Source: Gammaproteobacteria bacterium (GTDB lineage: Bacteria; Pseudomonadota; Gammaproteobacteria; Eutrophobiales; Eutrophobiaceae). From it: 64,000 nt of DNA. A program made the translations under genes and the position numbers. Shown piece by piece: positions 1 through 8,988 of the stretch (its first letter is position 1; every line of letters begins with the position of its first letter). The stretch spans positions 1 through 64,000 of the forward strand of contig JAJFKM010000017.1 of the NCBI GenBank assembly GCA_021773215.1, read 5' to 3'. Below the pieces are notes generated by a model that was not told the DNA's origin, searched no databases, and saw only the letters and a program-made list of their open reading frames with translations.

Positions 1-891
1 GAGTTTAGTGAGCAAGGCTATTGGAATACCTACAGCACTGATCAAAATTGGGAACAGCATTGCATCTGGGTTACCGGCAAAAACTACCGCACTTATAACC
101 ATTGCAGCACAGGTGCTTTCTGCACAAGAACCGAAAAGGTCAGCGCCCATACCCGCAACATCACCCACGTTGTCGCCAACGTTGTCTGCGATTACCGCTG
201 GGTTACGGGGATCATCCTCTGGGATGCCCTGCTCAACTTTACCAACAAGGTCAGCACCAACGTCAGCAGCCTTAGTGAAGATACCGCCGCCAACTCGTGC
301 AAATAACGCGATTGTAGAACCACCTAGTCCAAAGCCAGCAATCACTTCCATAAGGATGTGGTTGTTCTCAGGTCCAAGATCAGCAAGCAAAGTGCTCATC
401 ACCACATAGATGATAACCAGTCCGAGGGTCGCCAGTCCTACAAGGGCAAATCCCATTACTGCACCAGAGTTAATGGCCACATCGTAAGCTGCGGAAATGT
501 CTTTCTTCGCAGAAACCGTAGTTCGTGCGTTGCCTTGAGTTGCTACCTTCATACCGATATAGCCAGAAGCGATGGATATCGCGCCACCAAAGAGGAAAGC
601 GATAGCGGTATAGATGCCCTCATGAATATCAGGGGTATGAGTATCGTTGATCAGAATGGCGATAATGGCGGCAAATACCACCATGAATATCGTCAGGACT
701 TTGTATTCCTGCTTCAAGAAAGCCATGGCTCCCTCGGCAATAGCACCATGGATGAAGGTTAGCTTCTTCGACTGAGCTTCATCTAGACCTAGATCAAGCG
801 GTATACTTACAACCTTCTTCATGTAAAAGAAGGCTATCCCCAAGCCCATCAGCGACAGGATTGTAGTGACCGTAATTGTTATGCCTGGCAT
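1..891 (-). CDS. hppA: Membrane-bound proton/sodium-translocating pyrophosphatase, N-terminal part (runs off window)
   Basis: The first 297 codons are present; the gene continues past base 1. The product hydrolyses cytoplasmic PPi and pumps H+ or Na+ across the inner membrane. The translation starts MPGITITVTTILSLMGLGIAF and reads through several hydrophobic helices. It carries the family's GNPDAM-type helix and a DNVGDNVGDVAGMGADLFGS block, where conserved acidic residues bind Mg-PPi. The ATG at 891 is preceded by a purine-rich GGGGAA. Ion specificity and K+ dependence are decided by residues in the missing C-terminal half. A PPi-type phosphofructokinase 5 kb away fits a PPi-based energy economy. 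Family assignment is firm. Confidence 0.95.
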   Translation of the reverse strand, partial: MPGITITVTTILSLMGLGIAFFYMKKVVSIPLDLGLDEAQSKKLTFIHGAIAEGAMAFLKQEYKVLTIFMVVFAAIIAILINDTHTPDIHEGIYTAIAFLFGGAISIASGYIGMKVATQGNARTTVSAKKDISAAYDVAINSGAVMGFALVGLATLGLVIIYVVMSTLLADLGPENNHILMEVIAGFGLGGSTIALFARVGGGIFTKAADVGADLVGKVEQGIPEDDPRNPAVIADNVGDNVGDVAGMGADLFGSCAESTCAAMVISAVVFAGNPDAMLFPILISAVGIPIALLTKL

Positions 892-948
892 ATAAATTCC
901 CCTAACTTTTATAAGTTATTGATTTGAAGGACAAAAGAGCAAAATAAT

Positions 949-980
949 CACCGGCAATGTCCCCTCTTGCTTTGCCGGTG
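949..980 (-). promoter_or_regulatory. Hairpin in hppA 5' leader
   Basis: A perfect 9-bp inverted repeat (CACCGGCAA / TTGCCGGTG) with a 14-nt loop lies about 58 bases before the hppA start, inside the predicted transcript. The sense-strand loop contains the purine-rich run AGAGGGGA, which could mimic or sequester a Shine-Dalgarno site. It matches no riboswitch class that I recognise. Confidence 0.4.
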
Positions 981-996
981 CCAAAAAATGGTGCAG

Positions 997-1024
997 ATTG
1001 TACTTGGATATCAAGTAACTTCAA
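997..1024 (-). promoter_or_regulatory. Candidate sigma-70 promoter for hppA
   Basis: On the minus strand TTGAAG (-35) and TACAAT (-10) are separated by 16 bases, about 105 bases upstream of the hppA start. The boxes are close to consensus but this is judged by eye only. Confidence 0.4.
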
Positions 1025-1106
1025 AGGATCCATCCTGTTTTTCTATGATAGTGGCATTTTCGAGCATCCTATTGTGCTTCTCCCATGATCAAAATATTCT
1101 TTTACA

Positions 1107-1616
1107 ATGACAAAGAGCACTGGCTTTCCCCTTGTAGCAAAATCCGATGCAAAGATACTGATACTTGGCTCCATGCCAGGACAAAAGTCGATTGAGGAAA
1201 ACCAATACTATGCGCACCCTCGTAATAGTTTTTGGCCCATCATGTTCAAGTTACTGAAAATAGATAATGAATTGACTTATAACGACCGTAAAACTCTGCT
1301 CCTAAAAAACAATATTGCATTATGGGATGTCTTAAAAAGCTGTTATCGCGAAGGTAGTCTTGATTCTGATATTGATCAATCCACCATAGAGCCGAATGAT
1401 TTTATAGAATTCTTCTCAATACATAAGCACGTTACCGGTGTTTTCTTTAATGGTGCAAAAGCCGAACAACTCTTTAAGAAAAATAGTTTAAAGACACTGA
1501 AACAAGCACAGCAAGACTTGTCCTTTTTCAGATTGCCCTCCACTAGCCCGGCGCATGCTGCACTGACATTCGAACAAAAATTATTGCAATGGGAAGTAAT
1601 AAAACGTTTTCTATAG
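1107..1616 (+). CDS. DNA-deoxyinosine glycosylase (uracil-DNA glycosylase superfamily)
   Basis: A 169-residue protein of the hypoxanthine-DNA glycosylase group of the UDG superfamily. This group removes deaminated adenine (hypoxanthine) from DNA as the first step of base excision repair. The diagnostic N-terminal block GSMPG at about residues 22-26 is followed by QYYAHPRNSFWP at about 33-44. The C-terminal block is LPSTSPAHA, the family's version of the active-site loop. Length is normal. The ATG is the first in frame; no good Shine-Dalgarno is seen. It stands alone, divergent from hppA and convergent with the cupin gene. Substrate preference is inferred from family, not shown here. Confidence 0.85.
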   Translation: MTKSTGFPLVAKSDAKILILGSMPGQKSIEENQYYAHPRNSFWPIMFKLLKIDNELTYNDRKTLLLKNNIALWDVLKSCYREGSLDSDIDQSTIEPNDFIEFFSIHKHVTGVFFNGAKAEQLFKKNSLKTLKQAQQDLSFFRLPSTSPAHAALTFEQKLLQWEVIKRFL

Positions 1617-1677
1617 AGATATAGCAGCCGACTAAATCCGAATAGCTAAAAGCGAAGTTTAATGATTTGATCGTGAA

Positions 1678-2541
1678 TTAATGTGATTTAAGAGCCTGTT
1701 GTTGTTTCCAATTAAACCAGCCCTGTGGCGAAACTTTATTCATTAACCTATCAATCGGGGAAAGAACAAGTAGATTCATAGCACCATGTAATTTACCCGT
1801 CCAAGTTTGACTAGTACATCTTAATGAAATTGCATAGCTAGGTTCATCGTAGACAAAATGGTGCCAGTAACCACTAGGGATATACAATGTTTCTCCTCGT
1901 TCAAGCACCACCTTATATCCTTCCAAGTCCTTTAAGCCGGGAAACTGCTCGAAATCCGGTCTCTCAACATCGACATAGCTTCTACAAGTAAATGGATAGC
2001 CATGTAAATTCTTTTTTTGTTCATGGGGGAATAGATAAACTGTTTTTTTGCCATACAGTGCAGTGTGAAGCACGTGTGACATATCGATATCAAAATGCAT
2101 TTGGGTTACTGATCCTTTACAACCGAAAAACATAAAAACAAAATTCCGTGATACGCCCTTTAATATAGAGGGGAAGGTAATGTCATCGACTAATTCCGGG
2201 ATCTCGGATTTGATATTATAGAGAAACATGCGCAGGTCTTGCTCTTTTGTCACAACCACATCGATGTAATCCCTAAAGGAGATACTCTTCGACTTTGACA
2301 TGTAATTCTTACCGGCAGAGACGAAACTTGAGTCATAGACTTTAACTTGTTTATTGCCGTGTTGTTCTTTGAAGAATTCAGGACTCCACTTATCTAGCGC
2401 AGGCCAGGCTTTTGCCATGTCTTGGATAACCAATGGCCGGAGCGGCCTGAAATAGGATCTTGAGAATTCTTCTGCATCAATATTAGAAACCGTATCAATC
2501 GGCTTCAAATCAAGTTTAGATTCAGGAAGGTCAGAGCCCAC
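1678..2541 (-). CDS. Cupin-like (JmjC-type) Fe(II)/2-oxoglutarate oxygenase-like protein
   Basis: Cupin_8/JmjC fold protein of 287 residues from the chosen GTG start. An HFD metal-binding motif (His149, Asp151) sits in TQMHFDIDMSHV. A distal His227 or His228 sits in IPSGYWHHFVY, completing the 2-His-1-carboxylate iron triad. These enzymes are usually hydroxylases of proteins or small molecules; the substrate is unknown. The reading frame extends back to a GTG at 2619, but that would overlap the upstream hydrolase gene by 71 bases. GTG 2541 or TTG 2544, just after the hydrolase stop codon, is more economical. The tight arrangement behind the RhlA/PhaG-like gene suggests a shared transcript and a common substrate, which is inference. 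Confidence 0.75.
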   Translation of the reverse strand: MGSDLPESKLDLKPIDTVSNIDAEEFSRSYFRPLRPLVIQDMAKAWPALDKWSPEFFKEQHGNKQVKVYDSSFVSAGKNYMSKSKSISFRDYIDVVVTKEQDLRMFLYNIKSEIPELVDDITFPSILKGVSRNFVFMFFGCKGSVTQMHFDIDMSHVLHTALYGKKTVYLFPHEQKKNLHGYPFTCRSYVDVERPDFEQFPGLKDLEGYKVVLERGETLYIPSGYWHHFVYDEPSYAISLRCTSQTWTGKLHGAMNLLVLSPIDRLMNKVSPQGWFNWKQQQALKSH

Positions 2542-2548
2542 CAAATTA

Positions 2549-3358
2549 TTATCTGGCGAGGAACTCACTGTAGGTATGAAGAATGTCTGCTTGTTCCCAG
2601 TGTAGGAAATGTCCAGCACCTGGGATCATCTTGAATTCACAATCGGGGATTCGGGAGGAGGCTTTTTCAATATCGCCCGGATCTAAAATCGCATCAAACT
2701 CACCACTCAATATAAGGGTAGACGCAGTGATATTTCCTAAATCGATAAAATCTTCGATATCTGATGCCTGCTCAACAAACTCACAATGGTCATAGAAGCT
2801 GAGGAATTGCTCACGACTCATGCCACGAAACTGCTCGATAATCTGCTTTTTATGGGTATCAGGAATGTGCTGACCAAATTTTTCTATCATCAAAGGTGCG
2901 ATATCATCACTGTTGTTAGTATCGAACAACTCTTTTCCTTCTTTGATTACCTCGATCACGGCCTTATTCGGTTTCGCACCAAAACTGCCCAAGATCATCT
3001 TGTCGACTAATTCTGGGTGACGTGAAGCTAATGCAACAGAGATAATTGTTCCCCATGAAGCGGCCGCTAAAATTACTGTGCCATTTCGATTAGTTTCATT
3101 GATAACGTTATGTAATATATCAATCTGTTCATCAAATTGGATGCCTGCCGCACCAGACAGTATTTTCCCGCGCCCTTGGCCCGGCAAGTCAAATACAACC
3201 ACGGAATAATCAGCAACAAAGTGACTGACGAATGATCTCCATGCCGCCATTGTCTGTTTAGCACCGCTAATGCAGACGATAGTCTTCTCAGCTTCACCAT
3301 AAATTCGGTAAGGCACCAGAAATCGGCCGAGACTTAATTCTCCTTTTACAATCTTCAT
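2549..3358 (-). CDS. Alpha/beta hydrolase resembling RhlA/PhaG 3-hydroxyacyl transferases
   Basis: 269-residue alpha/beta hydrolase. The nucleophile elbow is AASWG (Ser101) rather than GxSxG, with Asp222 (SGEFDAI) and His250 (GAGHFLHWE) completing the triad. Several blocks recall Pseudomonas RhlA and PhaG: a substituted elbow of the form SASWG, VVVFDLPGQGRG at 53-64, a stretch near GSFGAKPNKAVIEV, and a C-terminal GAGHFL. Those enzymes use 3-hydroxyacyl-ACP or -CoA to make rhamnolipid precursors or feed PHA synthesis. The similarity is recognised from memory, so a general esterase remains possible. It is first in a two-gene unit with the JmjC-type cupin. The ATG at 3358 is the only good start. 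Confidence 0.7.
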   Translation of the reverse strand: MKIVKGELSLGRFLVPYRIYGEAEKTIVCISGAKQTMAAWRSFVSHFVADYSVVVFDLPGQGRGKILSGAAGIQFDEQIDILHNVINETNRNGTVILAAASWGTIISVALASRHPELVDKMILGSFGAKPNKAVIEVIKEGKELFDTNNSDDIAPLMIEKFGQHIPDTHKKQIIEQFRGMSREQFLSFYDHCEFVEQASDIEDFIDLGNITASTLILSGEFDAILDPGDIEKASSRIPDCEFKMIPGAGHFLHWEQADILHTYSEFLAR

Positions 3359-3749
3359 ACTTTAATTATTAATTCGTGTGGTTTTGAGTTTAACTTGGCA
3401 GGAAAACTTCTAACGTACATAAGACGATGGTTTAACTACATGGTTCATTTATAGGCATTATAAAGAAAGTTTCCTAAAAGTCTCTACTCTTTTTGGAACT
3501 AGTTAGCAATTGTTAATTTAAGTGCGACCTTTAGAAAATGTAGTTTTCACCAGATTAATAGCTTCTCCAACCTCCTATTTCTTGTTTGAAGGCAAAAACA
3601 GGGGTTAAACTCTCATTTTCAGCTTATTTCAGTCTATATTTGCACTGATGAAATGCGGGATTAGGGTGTAAATATCCTGTCTAGATCTGCGAAAATTTAA
3701 ATTATTTGCCGTGTTTCACCTAGATCCAAACGAATTTAAATAAACGCAC
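3359..3749. other. 391-bp intergenic region, nothing recognised
   Basis: AT-rich, non-coding in all frames. It must hold the promoter of the downstream hydrolase-cupin unit (minus strand) and the end of the sulP transcript, but no convincing promoter, terminator hairpin or repeat is visible. Confidence 0.5.
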
Positions 3750-5375
3750 CTATTTTTTCAGCATCTGTTCTGATATTTTCAATGCCTGTAAACGAGTTTG
3801 CGTTATTTGATTGTCGGGCAATAGTTTGGCAACACCAATTTGACGCAATACTTTCTCTACCGGCGGACACATGCCACACAGAACAACATAATCATTGTCG
3901 CTTTGTGCTTTGAGTATGATTTCTTCTATTGCTAACGACGCCGTGCTATCTATGAAAGGCACATCTGAAAAATCGATTATTAAAACATCTTGTTCACGAT
4001 TAGCTGAGAGTCTCTTAACGATGCCTTTGGCAGAACCAAAACTCATTGGACCTTCTATATGAAATAAGATGATGTGTCCGTCTGCAATCTCAAGGATCTC
4101 GGCTTCTTCTTCAGTTAGCTCATGCCAATCATCGGGACTGCCTACAACTTTCATGCTATCTGCTTGCAAATCAGACATACGCTTAACAAATAAAAGGCTC
4201 GCCATAACAGTTCCAACAGCAACAGCAGTAATGAGATCGACTAATACTGTTAATAAAAATGTAGTCAGCATTATCAACATGCCTGAACGAGGCGCACTAC
4301 GGACTCGACTTAAGTACTTCCAGTCAACTATATCGAACCCCACTTTAAGCAATATGCCTGCGAGCACGGCATGCGGTATGTGTTCTGCAAGTGCGCCTAA
4401 GCCCAAGACCATTAGCAATAAAACAAAGGCATGCAATGCACCTGAGATTGGCGTTCGTCCACCAGCACGGACATTGACGACAGTGCGCATTGTTGCGCCT
4501 GCGCCTGGTAAACCACCAAACATGCCGCTGACAATATTGCCTATTCCCTGACCGAACAATTCACGATCAGACTTATGGTGTGTGTGCGTAATGCTATCTG
4601 CTATCAATGATGTTAATAAAGAATCAATGGACCCGAGAAATGCCAACACCAATGAATATTTTATAATCACCGCAAATTCTTCAATAGAAAAAACCGGAAG
4701 TTGAATACTTGGAAGACCGCTCGGTATCTCTCCAATAATGGTCACATCATTCAGAAAAAAGTAGCTCAGTGTCGTGCCAAGTAACAGCGCGAGTAATGGC
4801 CCGGGAATATAACGGCTTATACGTCGAGGAATAAACCAGACTGTCGCAAGAGCAACGACGCCAAGAATTAAGGCGCTCGAATGAATCTGACTCAATAATT
4901 CGGGCAGTGCCAAGATCGATTTTAACGCCCCACCAACCCCAGCCTGTCCAACAAAGGGCGCCAATTGCAAGATAATAATGATGCAGCCAATGCCACTCAT
5001 AAACCCGGAGATAACTGGATAAGGCACCAGATTGATATAACGGCCAAACTTAAGCACGGCAAAGAGAATTTGAAACGCGCCGCCGAGCATGACGATCGTG
5101 AAAGCCATTGCCGGATTATGTGAAAAATGGATAACAATCGCTGTCATAACAACGGTCATCGGTCCCGTTGGACCCGATATTTGCGCTGGTGTACCACCAA
5201 AAATTGCAGCAAAGAAACCGACAATAATCGCGCCGTACATCCCGGCCAATGGACCAATACCTGATGTAACGCCGAAGGCAAGGGCAAGTGGAAGCGCAAC
5301 TACCGCAGCTGTAAGACCACCGTAGATATCGCCGCGCAGGTTGTTAAGAGAAAAGCCGTGAATAAAATGTGTCAT
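3750..5375 (-). CDS. SulP family inorganic anion transporter with C-terminal STAS domain
   Basis: 541 residues, a full-length SLC26/SulP transporter. The N-terminal part has many hydrophobic helices and the family signatures VALPLALAFGVTSGIGPLAGMYGA (split over helices 1-2), FGGTPAQISGPTGPMTVV and SLLTSLIADSITHTHHKSDRELFGQGIGN. The C-terminal STAS domain (about residues 425-530) contains LIIDFSDVPFIDSTASLAIEE in two adjoining blocks. Members carry sulfate, bicarbonate or other anions, with protons or Na+. Substrate cannot be read from sequence. Bicarbonate would suit an autotroph and sulfate a sulfur oxidiser, but both are guesses. Single gene, no partner nearby. Confidence 0.9.
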   Translation of the reverse strand: MTHFIHGFSLNNLRGDIYGGLTAAVVALPLALAFGVTSGIGPLAGMYGAIIVGFFAAIFGGTPAQISGPTGPMTVVMTAIVIHFSHNPAMAFTIVMLGGAFQILFAVLKFGRYINLVPYPVISGFMSGIGCIIIILQLAPFVGQAGVGGALKSILALPELLSQIHSSALILGVVALATVWFIPRRISRYIPGPLLALLLGTTLSYFFLNDVTIIGEIPSGLPSIQLPVFSIEEFAVIIKYSLVLAFLGSIDSLLTSLIADSITHTHHKSDRELFGQGIGNIVSGMFGGLPGAGATMRTVVNVRAGGRTPISGALHAFVLLLMVLGLGALAEHIPHAVLAGILLKVGFDIVDWKYLSRVRSAPRSGMLIMLTTFLLTVLVDLITAVAVGTVMASLLFVKRMSDLQADSMKVVGSPDDWHELTEEEAEILEIADGHIILFHIEGPMSFGSAKGIVKRLSANREQDVLIIDFSDVPFIDSTASLAIEEIILKAQSDNDYVVLCGMCPPVEKVLRQIGVAKLLPDNQITQTRLQALKISEQMLKK

Positions 5376-5461
5376 GGTCTAAGTTTGAATAATTTCAGAC
5401 GCGAAAAATGCACAATATACATCTGATGAATAGAAAATATATGTTTATCAATCTTAATCAC

Positions 5462-6079
5462 TCATGTGAATCGATTGATTTTTTCTAGCATTGCCTCTGC
5501 GTTTAAATATTCTGGATTGATCCTTAGCTGTTCTTCCCCTTTATCTAAAAATAGGCTAGGAAAACTATTTAAACCCAAACGTCTCGATAGCTTTATTTCT
5601 TGGCGTAAGGTTTCATTCGTTTCCAATGATTTAATATCCTGAGCAAACTTGTCCTGATCTAAGCCTAATTCATCAGACAGGGCAATCAAGGTTGAGTAAT
5701 CAGATGGATTGCGTGCCTGTAAGTAATACGCCTGCTGAATCGCAACAGTCATTTTAGCATCAAACTCCTGACCTTGATTGCGTGCCGCAATTACAGCTCG
5801 GCAGGAAGGATATGTGCTTCGTCTCGGTTCGCATTTAGTCCAAAAGTCATAATTAAATTTTGTGAGAGGAACTTGCTGCTCGATAGTTTGCCAGTGCCCC
5901 TGAACAAGCTGTCGCGTTTCCTTTGGCATGGGTTCTTCACTATCAGGTGCTAAGCCACCCAGTAAACGAACGGTTACTATTTCCTCTGACAAACCTTCCA
6001 ATAAAGAAAGTAATGACGGCCTGAACGCCCAACACCAGCTACACATTGGATCATGGGCGTAATAAAGTTTGATCGGCAC
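5462..6079 (-). CDS. DsbA family thiol oxidoreductase (FrnE-like)
   Basis: 205 residues with thioredoxin-fold features of the DsbA/FrnE family. The active-site CSWC motif is near the N terminus (YYAHDPMCSWCWAF, Cys13 and Cys16). A long helical insert follows, and the cis-proline region is near SFPSLFLDK. There is no signal peptide, so it is probably cytoplasmic, unlike classical DsbA. Members are often annotated as protein-disulfide isomerases. It ends 20 bases after the start of nothing else and lies 19 bases downstream of the phosphofructokinase gene on the same strand, so the two are probably co-transcribed. Physiological substrate is unknown. Confidence 0.85.
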   Translation of the reverse strand: MPIKLYYAHDPMCSWCWAFRPSLLSLLEGLSEEIVTVRLLGGLAPDSEEPMPKETRQLVQGHWQTIEQQVPLTKFNYDFWTKCEPRRSTYPSCRAVIAARNQGQEFDAKMTVAIQQAYYLQARNPSDYSTLIALSDELGLDQDKFAQDIKSLETNETLRQEIKLSRRLGLNSFPSLFLDKGEEQLRINPEYLNAEAMLEKINRFT

Positions 6080-6098
6080 GATTAGATTGCTTAATAAA

Positions 6099-7364
6099 TC
6101 AGAGTATAAATTCTGTATCTAATATTTTTTCTACTGCATTGTTTTTAAGCGTCACATATTTCGGCAAACCTTTTTCATAAGGTGGATAATCTTCACCTTC
6201 AATTAAAGGACTTAGATATCGGCGACATGCTTCGGTGATTCCAAAGCCATCCTCGGTAATAAAATCTTTTGGCATCATCTTTTCAACATTCGCAACATCT
6301 TCCAGCTTTGCCTTTCCTATTTCCCAAACATAAGGCTCATCTGATATGCGATGCACTGTTGGCATGACTGCGTTCTCTCCAGCAATGGCCATCTCTACGG
6401 CTGCCTTGCCTAATGCATAGGCTTGTTCGACGTCCGTCTTTGAAGCGATATGACGTGCGGCACGTTGCAGGTAATCCGCAACCGCCCAATGATATTTATA
6501 ACCTAGAGCATCTTTGATCATATTGGCTACAACTGGAGCGGCGCCACCTAATTGAGCGTGCCCAAAGGCATCCTGAGTTCCTTGTTCCGCCAGAAACTTA
6601 CCATCTGGCCAATGTGCGCCCTCAGAAACTACGATTGAGCAATATCCATGAGTTTCAACTTTCTCTTTAACCTTGCTTATGAATGCGTCCTGATTAAATT
6701 CGACTTCAGGGAATAAAATCAAGATTGGGATATCGTTATCTTTATCGGCTGCCAAACCGCCAGCGGCGGCAATCCAGCCCGCATGACGTCCCATTACTTC
6801 GAGCACAAATACCTTGGTTGAAGTCTTTGCCATCGAGCAAACATCATATGAGGCCTCACGGGTTGAGATTGCAATATATTTAGCAACTGATCCAAAACCC
6901 GGGCAAACATCTGTAATAGGTAAATCATTATCGACCGTTTTTGGCACATGAATGGCTTGAATAGGAAATCCCATTTTTTCAGATATCTGTGAGACCTTAT
7001 GGCAAGTATCTGCTGAATCACCGCCGCCGTTATAAAAGAAGTAGCCAATATTATGTGCCTTGAACACCTCGATTAGGCGTTCATATTCAGCCTTGCTCTC
7101 ATCCAATCCTTTTAATTTAAAACGGCAAGAACCAAATGCTCCAGAGGGCGTATAGCGTAGCCCTGCTATATCAGAATCAGATTCCAGGCTGGTATCAATC
7201 AAGTCTTCGGTTAATGCGCCAATAATACCGTTCCGTCCAGCATAAACATTGGCGATCTCTGCTGGATGTTGCCTTGCGGTTTCTATAACGCCACATGCAC
7301 TGGCATTGATTACCGCCGTAACACCGCCAGACTGCGCATAAAAAGCATTTTTGGCCGCTGCCAT
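6099..7364 (-). CDS. pfp: Pyrophosphate-dependent 6-phosphofructokinase
   Basis: 421 residues. It interconverts fructose 6-phosphate + PPi and fructose 1,6-bisphosphate + Pi in the cytoplasm. PPi rather than ATP use is indicated by GGGDS (113-117), with an acidic residue where ATP enzymes have the glycine of GGDGS. PKTVDND (141-147) also supports it, since PPi enzymes have Lys where ATP enzymes have Gly (PGTIDND). The catalytic TVDND aspartates are kept. Because the reaction is reversible, it can replace both phosphofructokinase and fructose bisphosphatase. Together with hppA it could recover energy as an ion gradient. ATG 7364 is preceded by CAGGAGAAA, a good ribosome site. Confidence 0.93.
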   Translation of the reverse strand: MAAAKNAFYAQSGGVTAVINASACGVIETARQHPAEIANVYAGRNGIIGALTEDLIDTSLESDSDIAGLRYTPSGAFGSCRFKLKGLDESKAEYERLIEVFKAHNIGYFFYNGGGDSADTCHKVSQISEKMGFPIQAIHVPKTVDNDLPITDVCPGFGSVAKYIAISTREASYDVCSMAKTSTKVFVLEVMGRHAGWIAAAGGLAADKDNDIPILILFPEVEFNQDAFISKVKEKVETHGYCSIVVSEGAHWPDGKFLAEQGTQDAFGHAQLGGAAPVVANMIKDALGYKYHWAVADYLQRAARHIASKTDVEQAYALGKAAVEMAIAGENAVMPTVHRISDEPYVWEIGKAKLEDVANVEKMMPKDFITEDGFGITEACRRYLSPLIEGEDYPPYEKGLPKYVTLKNNAVEKILDTEFIL

Positions 7365-7504
7365 AAATTATTTCTCCTGAATTATAAATTAAATATGAAA
7401 CCGAACTGCATGAGACCGGGTCTATATTAGTTATGCTAAACTGCGAATAATAAAGCAAACCTAAGATAATGTGTTGTATTTGATATCATCAAAATAATTT
7501 TTAT

Positions 7505-8968
7505 ATGCCTTTTTTAAGCCTGTACCGACGAGTAATTAACAAGATATTTATCTTCTTTCTTGTGTTATCTCCTTTTCTTGTAATCGCTGACGATCTGCCT
7601 GATTTTGGTGATTCTGCTGGCAGCGTTGTCTCACCAGAATATGAACGACGGCTCGGCAAAATATTTTTAAATCAGGTGCGTCATTTCGCCAGCGTGAGCA
7701 AAGATCCTGAAGTTGAATCTTATATCCAGTCGCTTGGATATAAATTGGCTTCTCATAGCGATAATAATGAACAGCCGTTTACTTTTTTTGTAGTTAATGA
7801 CTCAGGCATAAACGCCTTTGCAGGGCCCGGCGGCATTATAGGGATGAATAGCGGTGTGATTTTAAATTCTAGCAACGAAAGCGAGTTAGCTGCCGTTATG
7901 GCGCATGAAATTTCACACGTCACCCAACGTCACCTCGCACGTCAGTTTGAAGAAGCAAGCAAATACAGTTTACTTAATACGGCAGCATTGATTGGCGCGA
8001 TATTAATTGGCATTTCAAACCCAGAGGCTGGGATGGCAGCCATGACAGGTGCAGCCGGCTTAGCCGCGCAAAATTCGGCGAATTTTACTCGTGCCAATGA
8101 ACAAGAAGCGGATCGAATTGGAATGCAAGTATTAGTCAGCGCAGGCTATGATCCAAGAGGCATGCCTGCATTCTTTGAAAAATTACAACAATTATCAAGG
8201 TATTCTCAAAGTGCCGCACCAGAATTTTTACGTACACATCCGCTAACGACTTCACGAATTGCTGATTCGCGCGCGCGCGCCGAAGAATTTCCATTAAATG
8301 AATTTACTAATTCACATTCCTATGACTTGATTCGGTACAAACTTTTCGTAACATCATCAAAGACACCAAAAGACGCCATCAGCGCTTTACGTCAAATCCT
8401 TGATGAATATACCGGAGCCGCAAATGAAAAATTGCCGATTAGATATGGTTTAGCCTATGCCTACATCGGCGACAGGGAATTTGCTCGCGCAAAACAACAA
8501 GTCGACTACCTTTTAAAAGATGATCCTGATGATGTTGCCTATTTATTGTTAGCGGCAAAACTTGAGACGGCTCAATCAAACTACAATGGTGCATTTACTG
8601 TATTTAAAAAAGCTTATGGCCTTTATCCCGATTACAGACCGGTTGTAATGGCTTATAGCAAAGCATTGCTTGATGTGAATAATGGAAAAGAAGCCAGAAA
8701 TGTTTTAAAAAATTATGAACGTCACCATCAACATGACCTTGAAAGCTACAGCCTACTCGGACAAGCAGAGGCTATGCTAGGCAATGAAATCGAAACAGCA
8801 ATCATCCAGTCAGAATATTATTATCTTGCTGCGCAAACACGGCTCGCCGTGGATAAGCTCACATTTATAAAGCAACAATATCAGATTGATTATTATCAAG
8901 AACAACGCATTAACGCACGTATGGAAGAATTTAAATATGAGCTTGAGCTTGAAGAAGGGCTCAGGTAA
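7505..8968 (+). CDS. bepA: M48 family periplasmic metalloprotease with TPR domain (BepA-like)
   Basis: 487 residues, the usual length of BepA/YfgC. An N-terminal signal peptide (hydrophobic residues about 12-28) is followed by an M48 zinc protease domain. HEISH (134-138) supplies two His ligands, and NEQEAD about 65 residues later supplies the third ligand, Glu. The C-terminal half is built of TPR helices (from about 310). In E. coli, BepA checks outer-membrane protein assembly, promoting maturation of LptD and degrading stalled substrates. The ATG at 7505 has no strong Shine-Dalgarno. It is followed after 20 bases by soxY, an odd neighbour. Confidence 0.9.
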   Translation: MPFLSLYRRVINKIFIFFLVLSPFLVIADDLPDFGDSAGSVVSPEYERRLGKIFLNQVRHFASVSKDPEVESYIQSLGYKLASHSDNNEQPFTFFVVNDSGINAFAGPGGIIGMNSGVILNSSNESELAAVMAHEISHVTQRHLARQFEEASKYSLLNTAALIGAILIGISNPEAGMAAMTGAAGLAAQNSANFTRANEQEADRIGMQVLVSAGYDPRGMPAFFEKLQQLSRYSQSAAPEFLRTHPLTTSRIADSRARAEEFPLNEFTNSHSYDLIRYKLFVTSSKTPKDAISALRQILDEYTGAANEKLPIRYGLAYAYIGDREFARAKQQVDYLLKDDPDDVAYLLLAAKLETAQSNYNGAFTVFKKAYGLYPDYRPVVMAYSKALLDVNNGKEARNVLKNYERHHQHDLESYSLLGQAEAMLGNEIETAIIQSEYYYLAAQTRLAVDKLTFIKQQYQIDYYQEQRINARMEEFKYELELEEGLR

Positions 8969-8988
8969 TCACTAAATTTTAAAAGATT

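Noticed and set aside
2542-2619. Upstream GTG start for the cupin gene
   Set aside because: It would overlap the preceding hydrolase gene by 71 bases; a start after that stop codon is more economical, though not proven.
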